A stretch of 64,000 nucleotides of DNA from Streptomyces sp. D2-8. GTDB lineage: Bacteria > Actinomycetota > Actinomycetes > Streptomycetales > Streptomycetaceae. Location: the NCBI RefSeq assembly GCF_023184515.1, contig NZ_JAAHBP010000003.1, positions 930,001-994,000 on the forward strand. Direction: 5' to 3'. This document shows positions 34,637-43,495 of this stretch, piece after piece. The first letter of the stretch is position 1, and the number at the start of each line of letters is the position of its first letter. Both the position numbers and the translations under genes were made by a program. The notes beneath the pieces were generated by a model that was given only the letters and a program-made list of their open reading frames with translations, searched no databases and had not been told where the DNA came from.

Positions 34637-35638
34637 CTACCTCGGCCGCTGGCTGCCGACCCCCTGGACCGGGAGACCGGCGAGCCACTCGATGAGGAGC
34701 CGGTTGGTATCGGACGGACGCTCCTGCTGAACGAAGTGACCGCAGCCGTCCAGGATGTGCGAGGCCCTCAGACCGGGCAGCGTCCTCGGGTACGCCTCGA
34801 TCGCGTCCGCCAGCCACGTCGTGGACGCGTCCAGGCTGCCGCCGATGAACAGCGACGGCTGGGTGACAGGGGCACCGGCGAAGCCCGCCAGGTCCTGCCA
34901 GTCGCGGTCCATGTTCCGGTAGCGGTTCAGGGCCCCGGTCAGCCCGGTGCGCTCGAACTCCCCGGCGTAGACGTCGAGGTCGGCCTCGCTCAGCCAGCCG
35001 GGCAGCCGGCCGACGGGAAACCGGTCGCTCAACTGGCCGCCGCGGACCAGGAAATGGGGGTCGGCCTCGGGCATGGTGTCCGCGGACAGGGCCGCGTAGA
35101 AGCCCGCTAGCCAGCCGCGCACGTCGGGCTCGATCTCCGACTCGGCCCGGCCGGGCTCCTGGAAGTAGGAGACGTAGAACTCCTCGTCGCCGCCCATCCG
35201 CGCGAAGACCTCACTCGGCCTCGGCCCGCCGGGCGGGGTGTAGGGCACGCTCAGCAGCCCCACCGCGTGGAAGACGTCCGGCCGGACCAGCGCGCAGGTC
35301 GCCGCGATGGTCGCGCCCCAGTCGTGCCCGACCAGCACCGCGGACGGCTCGCCCAGGGCCTCCACCACGGCGACGTTGTCCTCCACCAGCTCGAGCATCC
35401 GGTACGCGTCCGGCTCCGGGGGCCGAGACGAGCGTCCGTAGCCGCGGACGTCGACGGCGACTGCGCGGTAGCCGGCCGCGGCCAGAGCCGGAAGCTGGTG
35501 GCGCCAGGTGTACCAGGACTCGGGGAATCCGTGCAGCAGGAGCACGAGTGGTCCGTCACCCTGCTCTACGAGGTGGGTGCGGCCGGCTGGTGACGGCACC
35601 AGGCGATGCGTACGGTCGGCGGCGGACGTCTGCGGCAT
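34637..35638 (-). CDS. Alpha/beta hydrolase, epoxide hydrolase-like
   Basis: 333 residues. The oxyanion motif is LLLHGFPESW and the nucleophile elbow VGHDWGAT with Asp in place of Ser, as in soluble epoxide hydrolases and haloalkane dehalogenases; the late His is in LDGCGHFVQQERP. RGYGRSSRP is typical of epoxide hydrolases. ATG 35638 has GGGAGGATCC upstream; a start 12 codons earlier is less likely. No signal peptide, so cytoplasmic. The epoxide substrate is unknown. Confidence 0.85.
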   Translation of the reverse strand: MPQTSAADRTHRLVPSPAGRTHLVEQGDGPLVLLLHGFPESWYTWRHQLPALAAAGYRAVAVDVRGYGRSSRPPEPDAYRMLELVEDNVAVVEALGEPSAVLVGHDWGATIAATCALVRPDVFHAVGLLSVPYTPPGGPRPSEVFARMGGDEEFYVSYFQEPGRAESEIEPDVRGWLAGFYAALSADTMPEADPHFLVRGGQLSDRFPVGRLPGWLSEADLDVYAGEFERTGLTGALNRYRNMDRDWQDLAGFAGAPVTQPSLFIGGSLDASTTWLADAIEAYPRTLPGLRASHILDGCGHFVQQERPSDTNRLLIEWLAGLPVQGVGSQRPR

Positions 35639-35732
35639 GGATCCTCCCGCGATCCCAAGGGGCGCTCGGTCCACCGATCATCCAGCGCCCGCCGCGCCGC
35701 ACGCGAAGCCTGTTGCCGTTCCGGCAAAAGGC

Positions 35733-36227
35733 TCAGCCGTGGTACGTGATGTACCCGTTGCCGTCCTTGTCGGAGCCGCTCTTGGTGTAGGAGTGCACGT
35801 CGGCACGGCTGCCGGACGGCTTGTACACGTAGATCGTGTCCTTGTCGTTGTTCCACATGAAGTTGCAGTTGTCGCGGTAGACGACGTTCTTCGCGTCGGA
35901 GTCGGCCCCGTTGCCGCCGCGCAGCTTCACGTAGTCACCCGGCTGAAGGGTGTGGCTCGCGGTGAAGGTGAACTTGTTCCCCGCGGCGTCCTTCACGACG
36001 TACCCCTTGAGGTTCACCGTCGTGGAGCGCGAGTAGTTCTTGATGGTCAGGTACTCCTGGGCGGTGTTCCCGCCCGAGCAGCGGTTGGAGTCGCTCCCGG
36101 GAGCGTCGTACTGGATGCCCCGGATCTTGAGCGCGGAGTCGTACTCGGCGGCCTGGGCCGGAACCGCCGAAAGGGCGGTCAGGGCTCCGGCGGCGAGGGC
36201 CGTGGTGGCGACAAGGCGTATACGCAT
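35733..36227 (-). CDS. Secreted lamin-tail domain protein
   Basis: 164 residues with a Sec signal (MRIRLVATTALAAGALTALSAVPAQA) and one lamin-tail domain (LKIRGIQYDAPGSDSNRC, AQEYLTIKNYSRSTTVNLKGYVVKD, FTFTASHTLQPGDYVKLRGG, FMWNNDKDTIYVYKPSG). Two cysteines may pair. AGGGGGGACG lies before ATG 36227. Lamin-tail proteins are often adhesion or binding modules; this one has no attached enzyme domain. Confidence 0.85.
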   Translation of the reverse strand: MRIRLVATTALAAGALTALSAVPAQAAEYDSALKIRGIQYDAPGSDSNRCSGGNTAQEYLTIKNYSRSTTVNLKGYVVKDAAGNKFTFTASHTLQPGDYVKLRGGNGADSDAKNVVYRDNCNFMWNNDKDTIYVYKPSGSRADVHSYTKSGSDKDGNGYITYHG

Positions 36228-36369
36228 GGACGTTCGTCCCCCCTGCATGGCCTTCAGGTGAAGGCAATGTGATGGTTCGGTGAAGCATCCGGATCGTACA
36301 CGCTTCAAGTACGCAGAAGGGCGGATCCGATGACATGGCCACCGGACCCGCCCTGCGGGGTGTATGACG

Positions 36370-37734
36370 TCAGGCGCCGCTGGCCCGCAGCATGTCCTCG
36401 CGCTCGACGATCTTCACGCGCGCGCGACCCTCGGGCTCGCCCAGAGCCTTCTCCGCGGCGTCCAGCTTGTACCAGCCATCCCAGGTGGTGAAGCGGATGT
36501 CGCGCTCGGCGAGGAACGCGTCCACGGCTTCGGGGGTGGGGGCGGCGGGGGTGTGCAGGCGGCCGCCCGCGTAGTCGGCCAGCAGGTTCGACACCGTCTC
36601 GTTGGCGTCGCCCTTAGTGTGCCCGATGAGGCCGATGGGGCCGCGCCGGATCCAGCCGGTGACGTACGTGGACTGCAGGTGCTCGCCCGACTCCTGCATG
36701 ACCCGGCCACCCTCGTCCGGAACGGTGCCGGAGTCGATGTCCCAGGGCAGCTTGGGGAGTTTGTCGGACAGGTAGCCCACCGCGCGGTACACCGCGCTCA
36801 CGTCCCAGGTGTTGAAGGTGCCGGTGCCCTTGACGTTGCCGGTGCCGTCGAGTTCCGTGCGCTCGGTGCGCAGGCCCACGACCTTGCCGTCCTCGCCGAG
36901 GACCTCGACCGGCGACTCGAAGAAGTGCAGGAAGAGCTTGTGAGGCCGGTCGCCGACGTCGCGGATCGCCCAGTTCTCCAGGGTCTTCGCCACCATGTCG
37001 GCCTGCTTGTTGCCGCGCCGCGTGGTGATCGAACCCTCGTCGTAGTCGATGTCCTCGGGGTCGACGATGACCTCGATGTTGGGGGAGTGGTCCAGCTCCC
37101 GCAGCTCCATCGGGCTGAACTTCGCCTGCGCCGGGCCGCGGCGGCCGAACACGTGGATCTCCTTGGCCCGGTTGGCCTTCAGACCCTCGTAGACGTTCGC
37201 CGGGATCTCGGTCGGCAGCAGCTCGTCCGCCGTCTTGGCCAGGACGCGCGCGATGTCGAGCGCGACGTTGCCGACGCCGAGCACGGCGACCTTCTCCGCC
37301 TCCAGCGGCCAGGTGCGCGGCACGTCCGGGTGGCCGTCGTACCAGGACACGAAGTCGGCGGCGCCGTACGAGCCGTCGAGGTCGATGCCCGGCAGGGAGA
37401 GCGCCCGGTCGGCCGTCGCGCCGGTGGCGAAGATCACGCCGTCGTAGAACGCGCGCAGGTCGTCCAGGCCGATGTCGGTCCCGTAGTCCACGTTGCCGAA
37501 GAGCCGGATCTGCGGTTTGTCGAGCACCTGGTGCAGGGCGGTGATGATGCCCTTGATCCGCGGGTGGTCGGGGGCGACGCCGTAACGGATCAGTCCGAAC
37601 GGCGCCGGCATGCGCTCGAAGATGTCGATGGACACGCCGGGTTCGGCGGCCACCTCGGACTTGAGCAGGGCGTCGGCGGCGTAGATCCCGGCGGGGCCGG
37701 ATCCGACGATGGCTACCCGCAGGGGGCGGGGCAT
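36370..37734 (-). CDS. Ferredoxin-NADP reductase, FprA/adrenodoxin reductase type
   Basis: 454-residue flavoenzyme moving electrons between NADPH and ferredoxin. The FAD-binding GSGPAGIYAADALL, PFGLIRYGVAPDHPRIKG, the NADPH-binding VLGVGNVALDIARVL and late GWIRRGPIGLIGHTKGDANET are characteristic of the glutathione-reductase-like FprA family. ATG 37734 (MPRPLRV) follows GAAGGGAAC. An iron-box-like element lies 47 bases upstream, suggesting induction under iron limitation, plausible for reductive iron release from siderophores or for supplying a P450. Confidence 0.9.
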   Translation of the reverse strand: MPRPLRVAIVGSGPAGIYAADALLKSEVAAEPGVSIDIFERMPAPFGLIRYGVAPDHPRIKGIITALHQVLDKPQIRLFGNVDYGTDIGLDDLRAFYDGVIFATGATADRALSLPGIDLDGSYGAADFVSWYDGHPDVPRTWPLEAEKVAVLGVGNVALDIARVLAKTADELLPTEIPANVYEGLKANRAKEIHVFGRRGPAQAKFSPMELRELDHSPNIEVIVDPEDIDYDEGSITTRRGNKQADMVAKTLENWAIRDVGDRPHKLFLHFFESPVEVLGEDGKVVGLRTERTELDGTGNVKGTGTFNTWDVSAVYRAVGYLSDKLPKLPWDIDSGTVPDEGGRVMQESGEHLQSTYVTGWIRRGPIGLIGHTKGDANETVSNLLADYAGGRLHTPAAPTPEAVDAFLAERDIRFTTWDGWYKLDAAEKALGEPEGRARVKIVEREDMLRASGA

Positions 37735-37780
37735 GGTCAGGTTCCCTTCGAGCGGCGACAAGCGATCTCGACGGGAAGCC

Positions 37781-37799
37781 TAAACTGAGGCAAGCCTAA
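37781..37799. promoter_or_regulatory. DtxR/DmdR-type iron box
   Basis: On the minus strand TTAGGCTTGCCTCAGTTTA matches about 12 of 19 positions of the actinobacterial iron-box consensus (TTAGGTTAGGCTAACCTAA), with the TTAGG arm intact. It sits 47 bases before the ferredoxin reductase. Confidence 0.5.
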
Positions 37800-37862
37800 G
37801 TCGGTACGAGGGTCCGGTCTATGAGCTCATAAGGCTACTTTATGGGGAGTGCATGGTCCCGC

Positions 37863-40598
37863 TTATGGCAGGGGTTGCTCCGCCCAGATCACCTTCCCCG
37901 CCGGCAGATAACGCGTCCCCCAGCGCTCCGCGAGCTGCGCGACCAGGAACAGGCCACGCCCGCCCTCATCCGTCATGGTCGCGTACCGCAGGTGCGGTGA
38001 GGTGCTGCTGCTGTCGAACACCTCGCAGATCAGGTTGCGGTCGCGCAGCATCCTGACGCGTATGGGGCCGCCGCCGTACCGCAGCGCGTTGGTGACCAGC
38101 TCGCTCAGGATCAGCTCCGTGCTGAACGTCAGCTCGTCCAGGCCCCACTCGGCCAGCTGCCGGCTGACCGCCGCCCGCACCTCGCCCACGGCCGCCGGAT
38201 CGGCCGGCACCGGCCACTCGGCGACCCGGTCGGCGGCCAGCGCACGGGTGCGCGCGACGATCAGCGCGATGTCGTCGCTGGAGCGGGCCGTGAGCTGCGA
38301 GTCGAGCACGACCCGGCAGGTGTCCTCCGGCGACTGCCCCGCCCGGCCCAGCGCCTCGCGCAGCATCTCCAGGCCCTCGTCGATGTCCCGCTCCCGGTCC
38401 TCGACCAGCCCGTCGGTGTAGAGGACGAGCCGGCTGCCCTCCGCCAGCTCCAGTTCCGCCGTCTCGAACGGCAGACCGCCGAGCCCGAGCGGGGGGCCGG
38501 CGGGCACGTCGGCGTACTCCACCGTGCCGTCCGGGTGGATCAGCGCCGGCGGGGGGTGCCCGGCCCGCGCGACGGTGCAGCGCCGGGACACCGGGTCGTA
38601 GACGGCGTACAGGCAGGTCGCGCCGGTGACCGGGGCGCTGCCCTCGTCCTCCGTCTCGTCTTGGTCGATGCGGCCGACCAACTCGTCCAGCAGGGCGATG
38701 AGTTCCTCGGGCGGCAGGTCGAGGGCGGAGAAGTTGTGCACGGCGGTGCGCAGCCGCCCCATCGTGGCCGCGGCGTGCAGTCCGTGGCCGACGACGTCCC
38801 CGACCACGAGCGCGACCCTGGCCCCCGACAACGGCAGCACGTCGAACCAGTCACCGCCCACCCCGGCCTGTGCGGGCAGATAGCGGTAGGCGACCTCCAA
38901 GGCGCTCTGCTCGGGCAGGTTGCGGGGGAGCAGGCTGCGCTGGAGCGTCACCGCCATGCTGTGCTCGCGGGTGTAGCGGCGCGCGTTGTCGATCGAGACG
39001 GCGGCCCGCGCGACCAGCTCCTCCGCCAGGGCCAGCTCGTCCGCGTCGAAAGGCTCCGGCTTCTCGCAGCGCCAGAAGCTGACCACGCCGAGCACCAGGG
39101 CGCCGGCCCGCAGCGGCACGGTGATCAGGGAGTGGATGCCGTACTCGACGATCTGCGCGGAGCGCTCGAGGTCCTGCGCCCGCCAGCCCGGCGCCTCGCT
39201 CAGCCGGGGCTCCAGGACGGGGCCGCCCGTGGCGAGGCTGCGGCCCTGCGGAGAGGACTCGACGAACCTGATCCGCTCGCCGGTGGGGTAGAGCGGCGCG
39301 TCCTTGCGGATCCCGCTCACCGCCGTCCGGCTGAGTGCGGCCGCCGCGTTCGGCTGTCCGCCGCCGAGTACCGCGTCGAACAGGTCGACGGTGACGAAGT
39401 CGGCGAACCGGGGCACGGCCAGCTCGGTGAGCTCCTCGGCCGTCCGGGTCACGTCCAGGCTCGTTCCGATGCCCACTCCGGCGTCGTACAGCATGTTGAG
39501 CCGTTCCCGCGCGGTCTCGGCCCGCCCGGACAGGGCCCGCAGCTCCGTGGAGTCGCGCAGAGTGGCGACGCTGCCGGGCGGGACACCCGCACGGTCCGTG
39601 GTCCGCTGGTTGACGGCGAGGAGCCGGTCCCCGACGAGGTGCACCTCGTCCGTGGCGACGCGTCCGGAGGCCAGCAGGTCGGCGGTGCCCGGGTCGAGAC
39701 CCAGACTGAGGACGTGCCGGCCCTCGGCGTCGGCGGGCAGCCCGAGCAGGCGGTGCGCCTCGTCGTTGGCGAGCAGCAGGGTGCCCCCGTCGTCGACGAT
39801 GAGCACGCCCTCCCGGACGGCGTGCAGCACGGCGTCGTGATGTTCGTACATCCGGGTCATCTCGTGCGGACCGAGCCCGTGGGTCTGGCGCAGCAGCCGC
39901 CGGCTCACCAGCGCGGCGCCCGCCGTCGCCAGCGCGAGCGCCACCGCGGCGGCCGAGAGAACGAGGGGCAGTTGGCGGTCGGCGGTCCCGCCGACGTTCT
40001 TGGTCGTGATCCCCGCCGAGACCAGGCCCACGACCCGGCCGTCCGAGTTCTTCACCGGCACCACGGCCTGGACGAGCGGGCCGATGGTGCCGTCGATCTT
40101 CTCGGTGAACGACTCCCCGGCCAGCGCCGGCGCGATCGTCCCGACGAACTGCTTCCCGATGCGGTCCGGCTTGGGGTGGGTGTAACGGATCCCGTCGGTG
40201 TTCATGACGACGATGAAGTCGACCTTGGACCGCTCACGGGCGGCCTCGGCCCGCGGCTGGAGCACGGCGGTGGGATCAGGCCCCTGCAGCGCCTCGGCGG
40301 TGCCCGGGGCGTTGGCGAAGGTCTCCGCGACGGCGAGCGAACGGTTGCGGGCCTCCTGCGTCGTGTCGTGCCGCACCTGCAGCACCAGCGCCACCACGGC
40401 CGCCACGACCAGCAGCAGCACGATCACCACGACGAGCAGGAACACCTGTCCGGCGACGCTGCGTCCGCCCAGCACCGACCGCAGCCCCGCCACCGGTTGC
40501 CACCGTGGCGAGCCCGCCTCCCGCCGCTGCCGTGCCGACGGCGCAGCGCCGGGCCGCAGGGGCGATCGAGTCGCGGATCGACCCAAGAGTCGGACCAT
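37863..40598 (-). CDS. Membrane-bound sensor PP2C (SpoIIE) phosphatase with C-terminal HATPase
   Basis: 911 residues. A membrane helix lies at about 52-75 (VFLLVVVIVLLLVVAAVVALVL), then an extracytoplasmic Cache-like sensor (about 80-200), a second helix (about 208-230), PAS (about 245-345), GAF (about 370-530), SpoIIE/PP2C phosphatase (about 575-775; GGDWFDV, GDVVGHG, LYTDGLVED) and a kinase-like ATPase (about 790-905; ELVTNALRYGG, DEGGRGLFLV). The upstream Arg-rich 45 residues may be cytoplasmic. It resembles the gene at 26696-29101 from GAF onward, but adds an external sensor. It probably relays an extracellular signal to an anti-anti-sigma factor. Confidence 0.9.
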   Translation of the reverse strand: MVRLLGRSATRSPLRPGAAPSARQRREAGSPRWQPVAGLRSVLGGRSVAGQVFLLVVVIVLLLVVAAVVALVLQVRHDTTQEARNRSLAVAETFANAPGTAEALQGPDPTAVLQPRAEAARERSKVDFIVVMNTDGIRYTHPKPDRIGKQFVGTIAPALAGESFTEKIDGTIGPLVQAVVPVKNSDGRVVGLVSAGITTKNVGGTADRQLPLVLSAAAVALALATAGAALVSRRLLRQTHGLGPHEMTRMYEHHDAVLHAVREGVLIVDDGGTLLLANDEAHRLLGLPADAEGRHVLSLGLDPGTADLLASGRVATDEVHLVGDRLLAVNQRTTDRAGVPPGSVATLRDSTELRALSGRAETARERLNMLYDAGVGIGTSLDVTRTAEELTELAVPRFADFVTVDLFDAVLGGGQPNAAAALSRTAVSGIRKDAPLYPTGERIRFVESSPQGRSLATGGPVLEPRLSEAPGWRAQDLERSAQIVEYGIHSLITVPLRAGALVLGVVSFWRCEKPEPFDADELALAEELVARAAVSIDNARRYTREHSMAVTLQRSLLPRNLPEQSALEVAYRYLPAQAGVGGDWFDVLPLSGARVALVVGDVVGHGLHAAATMGRLRTAVHNFSALDLPPEELIALLDELVGRIDQDETEDEGSAPVTGATCLYAVYDPVSRRCTVARAGHPPPALIHPDGTVEYADVPAGPPLGLGGLPFETAELELAEGSRLVLYTDGLVEDRERDIDEGLEMLREALGRAGQSPEDTCRVVLDSQLTARSSDDIALIVARTRALAADRVAEWPVPADPAAVGEVRAAVSRQLAEWGLDELTFSTELILSELVTNALRYGGGPIRVRMLRDRNLICEVFDSSSTSPHLRYATMTDEGGRGLFLVAQLAERWGTRYLPAGKVIWAEQPLP

Positions 40599-40747
40599 GT
40601 GCCATGTCTACACTGCCCGGCCCCGGGAGGCGAGGGCCATCACCCAAGGTGACAGGGGGTCCTCACCGTTTCGTCACGTCTGCGGGCGCGAGGGGCTCGC
40701 CGCCCATCGAAACGTAGGACCTGCCCACCGGAGAACCTACCGCGGTC

Positions 40748-41293
40748 TCAGGCGCCCAGCGAGCGGGCCAGTTCGGTCGTGGCCCGGGCGATCTCGCGGT
40801 CCTCGTCCGCCATCAGCCTGCCGAGCTCGCCACGCCGGGATCGCACCGCCTGGCGCGCCGCACGCTCCCACACCACCGGGTTCTCCCGGTGGTTCAGCAG
40901 CTTCGGGTAGACGGCGGCGGTGCTCTCCCACTGCCGGGCGTCGGCGATGTTCTTGAGCAGCTGGATGATCTGGGGGCGGCAGGTCACCTGCGGCAGCTGC
41001 GCCAGCTCCCACAGGAACGGAACCGTGGCCGCGGTCGCCTGCTCCACCACGAAACCGAACTGGCAGATCCGTTTCCGCAGGTCGTCGAGGGCGGAGCGGG
41101 CGGTGTCGGCATCACCCCCCGCGATGCCGTTGAGCAGGAGGGGAATGGCCGCCGCCGAGCCGGTGGAGTCCTGGATGTCGCCCCAGGGCACGCGGTCCAG
41201 TGCCGTGAGTGGCGTGTTCCGGGTCGTCCCGGCCGGGGCGTCGGGGCGCTGGGGGCGCTCGCTGCTCGGGTGTTCCGTCGAAGCGCTGCGCAT
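40748..41293 (-). CDS. Hypothetical helical-repeat protein
   Basis: 181 residues, predicted all-helical after a disordered N-terminus: VPWGDIQDSTGSAAAIPLLLNGIAGGD, LRKRICQFGFVVEQATAATVPFLWEL, QLLKNIADARQWES. The spacing of helices recalls HEAT repeats. It begins 29 bases from the following minus-strand gene's upstream partner (41322), so it is probably co-transcribed with the anti-sigma-type ATPase. No function is recognised. Confidence 0.65.
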   Translation of the reverse strand: MRSASTEHPSSERPQRPDAPAGTTRNTPLTALDRVPWGDIQDSTGSAAAIPLLLNGIAGGDADTARSALDDLRKRICQFGFVVEQATAATVPFLWELAQLPQVTCRPQIIQLLKNIADARQWESTAAVYPKLLNHRENPVVWERAARQAVRSRRGELGRLMADEDREIARATTELARSLGA

Positions 41294-41321
41294 GGCGAGG
41301 GGCCTTTCCGCGGCAGTTGTG

Positions 41322-41918
41322 TCAGATGGGTGGACAGAGCGTGGCCGGCCGGGTCGACAACCTGGCCCAGACCGTCTTGCCCGCCGGGCCGCTGGGGGTC
41401 CAGCCCCACTCCTCGGACAGGGCGTCGACGATGCACAGCCCCCGGCCGTGCTCCTCCAGGCCGGTGCCGGCCGGCCGGTACACGGGTGGGTGGTCGTCGG
41501 GGTCGGAGACGGTGACCAGCAGGTGGCCGGGATTCAGGAGGAATCCGAGCCGGATCTCCGGTACACCCGGCACATCCGGGGCTCTCGGAGCCGCGTGCGT
41601 CGCGGCGTTGGCGGTGAGCTCGGTGATGACGAGGGTCGCGTCATCGCAGCGGTGGTCGAGGGACCAGCCGTGCAGGGTGTCGCGGGTGAAGGACCGGGCT
41701 CGCGCGAACCCCTCCCGACTGCACTCGACTTGCAGCGCGACCGAGGCGGACAGGGCGCCCGAGAGCTGCGGCAGTGTCTTCGGCGCCGAGGGCGGGGCCC
41801 CGTACGGCGAGGCCGTGAGCGGGTCGGCCGGGAAGGCGTGGTGCGCCGCCGCGGGTGCGCCTGCGTGTGCCGCAGCCCCGATCGGCGGCCGGAGCACTTG
41901 CTGCGCAGGTGATGACAC
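41322..41918 (-). CDS. ATP-binding protein, anti-sigma/SpoIIAB-like kinase
   Basis: 198 residues. A disordered Pro/Ala N-terminus of about 60 is followed by an HATPase_c fold: CREGFARARSFTRDTLHGW, the N-box LVITELTANAATHA, the G1 region VTVSDPDDHPP and G2 EEHGRGLCIVDALSEEWGW. This is the short RsbW/SpoIIAB-like protein type that is abundant in Streptomyces, often next to XRE-DUF5753 and DUF397 genes, as here. The partner sigma or anti-sigma antagonist is not known. It is divergent from the DUF397 gene. Confidence 0.82.
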   Translation of the reverse strand: MSSPAQQVLRPPIGAAAHAGAPAAAHHAFPADPLTASPYGAPPSAPKTLPQLSGALSASVALQVECSREGFARARSFTRDTLHGWSLDHRCDDATLVITELTANAATHAAPRAPDVPGVPEIRLGFLLNPGHLLVTVSDPDDHPPVYRPAGTGLEEHGRGLCIVDALSEEWGWTPSGPAGKTVWARLSTRPATLCPPI

Positions 41919-42000
41919 GGCATCTCCCCGATGCGACGTCAGGACACGGCGCCGACCCGGGGGTTGACGCCGCAGCTATTATCCACGCTGAAGGCGCCCG

Positions 42001-42014
42001 CGTGCAATTGCACG
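42001..42014. promoter_or_regulatory. 14-bp palindrome between ATPase and DUF397 genes
   Basis: CGTGCAATTGCACG is perfect and AT-centred in a GC-rich context. It lies 135 bases before DUF397 and 83 bases from the divergent ATPase start. A partial repeat of its core (AAATTGCGTG) follows. It may be an operator for the adjacent XRE regulator. Confidence 0.5.
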
Positions 42015-42148
42015 AGAAATTGCGTGAAAATCAAGCCGTTGTGGGTACGCAAGCCGGGACGAGTGCGGTCGAAGGGACGCGACCGCACTCGTCCGGACGG
42101 CCGGGCACACCGTGCGCGGCGGGGAACGAGAACAGCAAGGAGACTGCG

Positions 42149-42379
42149 GTGCCACCAGTGCAGAACGGAGTGCAGGCAAGCTCGTTGAGCGCCTGCTGGA
42201 TCAAGAGCCGGCACAGCAACGCCGAGGGCAACTGCGTCGAAGTCGCCCCCCTCGTCGACGGCGGGATCGCGATGCGCAACTCCCGCGACCCCGACGGACC
42301 CGCCCTCGTCTACACGTCGGCGGAGGTGGCGGCCTTCCTGGCCGGAGCGAAGGACGGCGAGTTCGACCACCTGCTGTGA
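42149..42379 (+). CDS. DUF397 domain protein
   Basis: 76 residues from GTG 42149 with AAGGAG six bases upstream. The DUF397 hallmark is clear: WIKSRHSNAEGNCVEVAPL, then VDGGIAMRNSRDPDGPALVYTSAEVAAFLAGAKDGEFDHL. These small proteins are usually encoded beside an XRE-DUF5753 regulator, here 150 bases downstream, and behave as partners or antitoxin-like modulators of it. No signal or membrane segment. Confidence 0.9.
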   Translation: MPPVQNGVQASSLSACWIKSRHSNAEGNCVEVAPLVDGGIAMRNSRDPDGPALVYTSAEVAAFLAGAKDGEFDHLL

Positions 42380-42529
42380 GCAAGCGGCACTGTCCGGCAT
42401 GCACGACGCCCTCAGGGTGAAGCGGAGCCCAACTCCCTACTTCTGCAGGGGTGCTGTGGGCGGATGCGTGGAGGCCCGGTGAAGTGCGATAGTGTAAGTC
42501 GTCCTTGTGCCGGTCTGCTGGGAGTCAGG

Positions 42530-43444
42530 ATGTCCGCCGCGTCGCATCGCATCTCCCGTCTGGAACCCTACCTGGACAGGCCCGAGCCGGCGCCGACTCT
42601 GCTGAAGATGCTGGTCGGTGTGCAGCTCGCCGGCTTCCGAGAGGACGCCGGACTCCCCCAGGACCAGGCGGCGCGCGCTGTCGGGTTCAGTGCCGCGAAG
42701 TTGTCCCGCATCGAGTCCGGCAAGGGCCGCCGCCCGCCGACGGAGAACGACGTCCGCGCACTGCTGGAGCTGTACGGCACCGACGCGTACGAGGCCTCGG
42801 TGCTGCTCAAGCTGTTGCAGCGCGCCGGCGAGCCCGGCTGGTGGCAGCGCTACGACAAGCGCCTGATGCCCGAGTGGTTCGACCGGCTGGTCGGACTGCA
42901 GGAGGCCGCCGCCACCATCCGCACCTTCGAGATCCAGTACGTGCCCGGCCTGTTGCAGACGCCTGCCTACACCAGGGCCGTGGTGGAGCGTGGCCTGCCG
43001 AACGCGCCGGCCGGCGAGGTGGAGCGGCGCGTCGAACTGCGCAGGCACCGGGCCCGGTTGCTGTCGCGGGCCGACGCCCCGCAGCTGTGGGCGATCATCG
43101 ACGAGTCCGTGCTGTTGCGCGTCCTGGGCAGCATCGATGTGATGCGGGAACAGCTCGCGCACCTCGTCGAGATGGCCGAACGCTCCAATGTGACGCTGCA
43201 GATCGTGCCGCTGAGCGTCACCAACGCCTCGGCACCGGCCATCCCGGTCACGTATCTGCGCTTCGGCGGCCTCGATCTGCCCGACGTGGTCTACCTGGAG
43301 CACATCAAGAGCGCGAACTTCCTCGAGGACCGTGATGAGACCGAGGAGTACCGGATCGCGCTGGACCGGCTCGCGGACGAGGCGCTCAAGCCCCGTGACT
43401 CGCTGGAGCTGCTGCGGCAGACGATGGAGCAGCGCTACCCGTGA
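42530..43444 (+). CDS. XRE-family regulator with DUF5753 domain
   Basis: 304 residues. An N-terminal helix-turn-helix (about 25-85; LAGFREDAGLPQDQAARAVGFSAAKLSRIESGKGRRPPT) is followed by the DUF5753 sensor half (GWWQRYDKRLMPEWFDRLVGLQEAAATIRTFEIQYVPGLLQT, RHRARLLSRADAP, IIDESVLLR). ATG 42530 follows a weak GGAGTCAGG; upstream in-frame codons lack a site. This is the BldD-unrelated regulator class paired with DUF397 in Streptomyces development. A long hairpin follows the stop. Confidence 0.9.
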   Translation: MSAASHRISRLEPYLDRPEPAPTLLKMLVGVQLAGFREDAGLPQDQAARAVGFSAAKLSRIESGKGRRPPTENDVRALLELYGTDAYEASVLLKLLQRAGEPGWWQRYDKRLMPEWFDRLVGLQEAAATIRTFEIQYVPGLLQTPAYTRAVVERGLPNAPAGEVERRVELRRHRARLLSRADAPQLWAIIDESVLLRVLGSIDVMREQLAHLVEMAERSNVTLQIVPLSVTNASAPAIPVTYLRFGGLDLPDVVYLEHIKSANFLEDRDETEEYRIALDRLADEALKPRDSLELLRQTMEQRYP

Positions 43445-43450
43445 CGCGCG

Positions 43451-43491
43451 GGTGCCTCGCTCGGGACGGTCACCGTCCCGAGCGAGGCACC
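43451..43491. terminator. Bidirectional hairpin between convergent genes
   Basis: Perfect 20-bp arms around a single C, beginning 7 bases after the XRE gene and ending 5 bases before the stop of the convergent methyltransferase. It should terminate both. Confidence 0.75.
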
Positions 43492-43495
43492 TCGG

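Noticed and set aside
34464..34730. Arg/Pro-rich small frame after the roadblock operon
   Set aside because: It overlaps the 3' end of the epoxide-hydrolase-like gene by about 90 bases, has shadow-like composition and no ribosome site.
38535..40652. 705-codon frame on the plus strand
   Set aside because: Antisense shadow of the membrane PP2C phosphatase.
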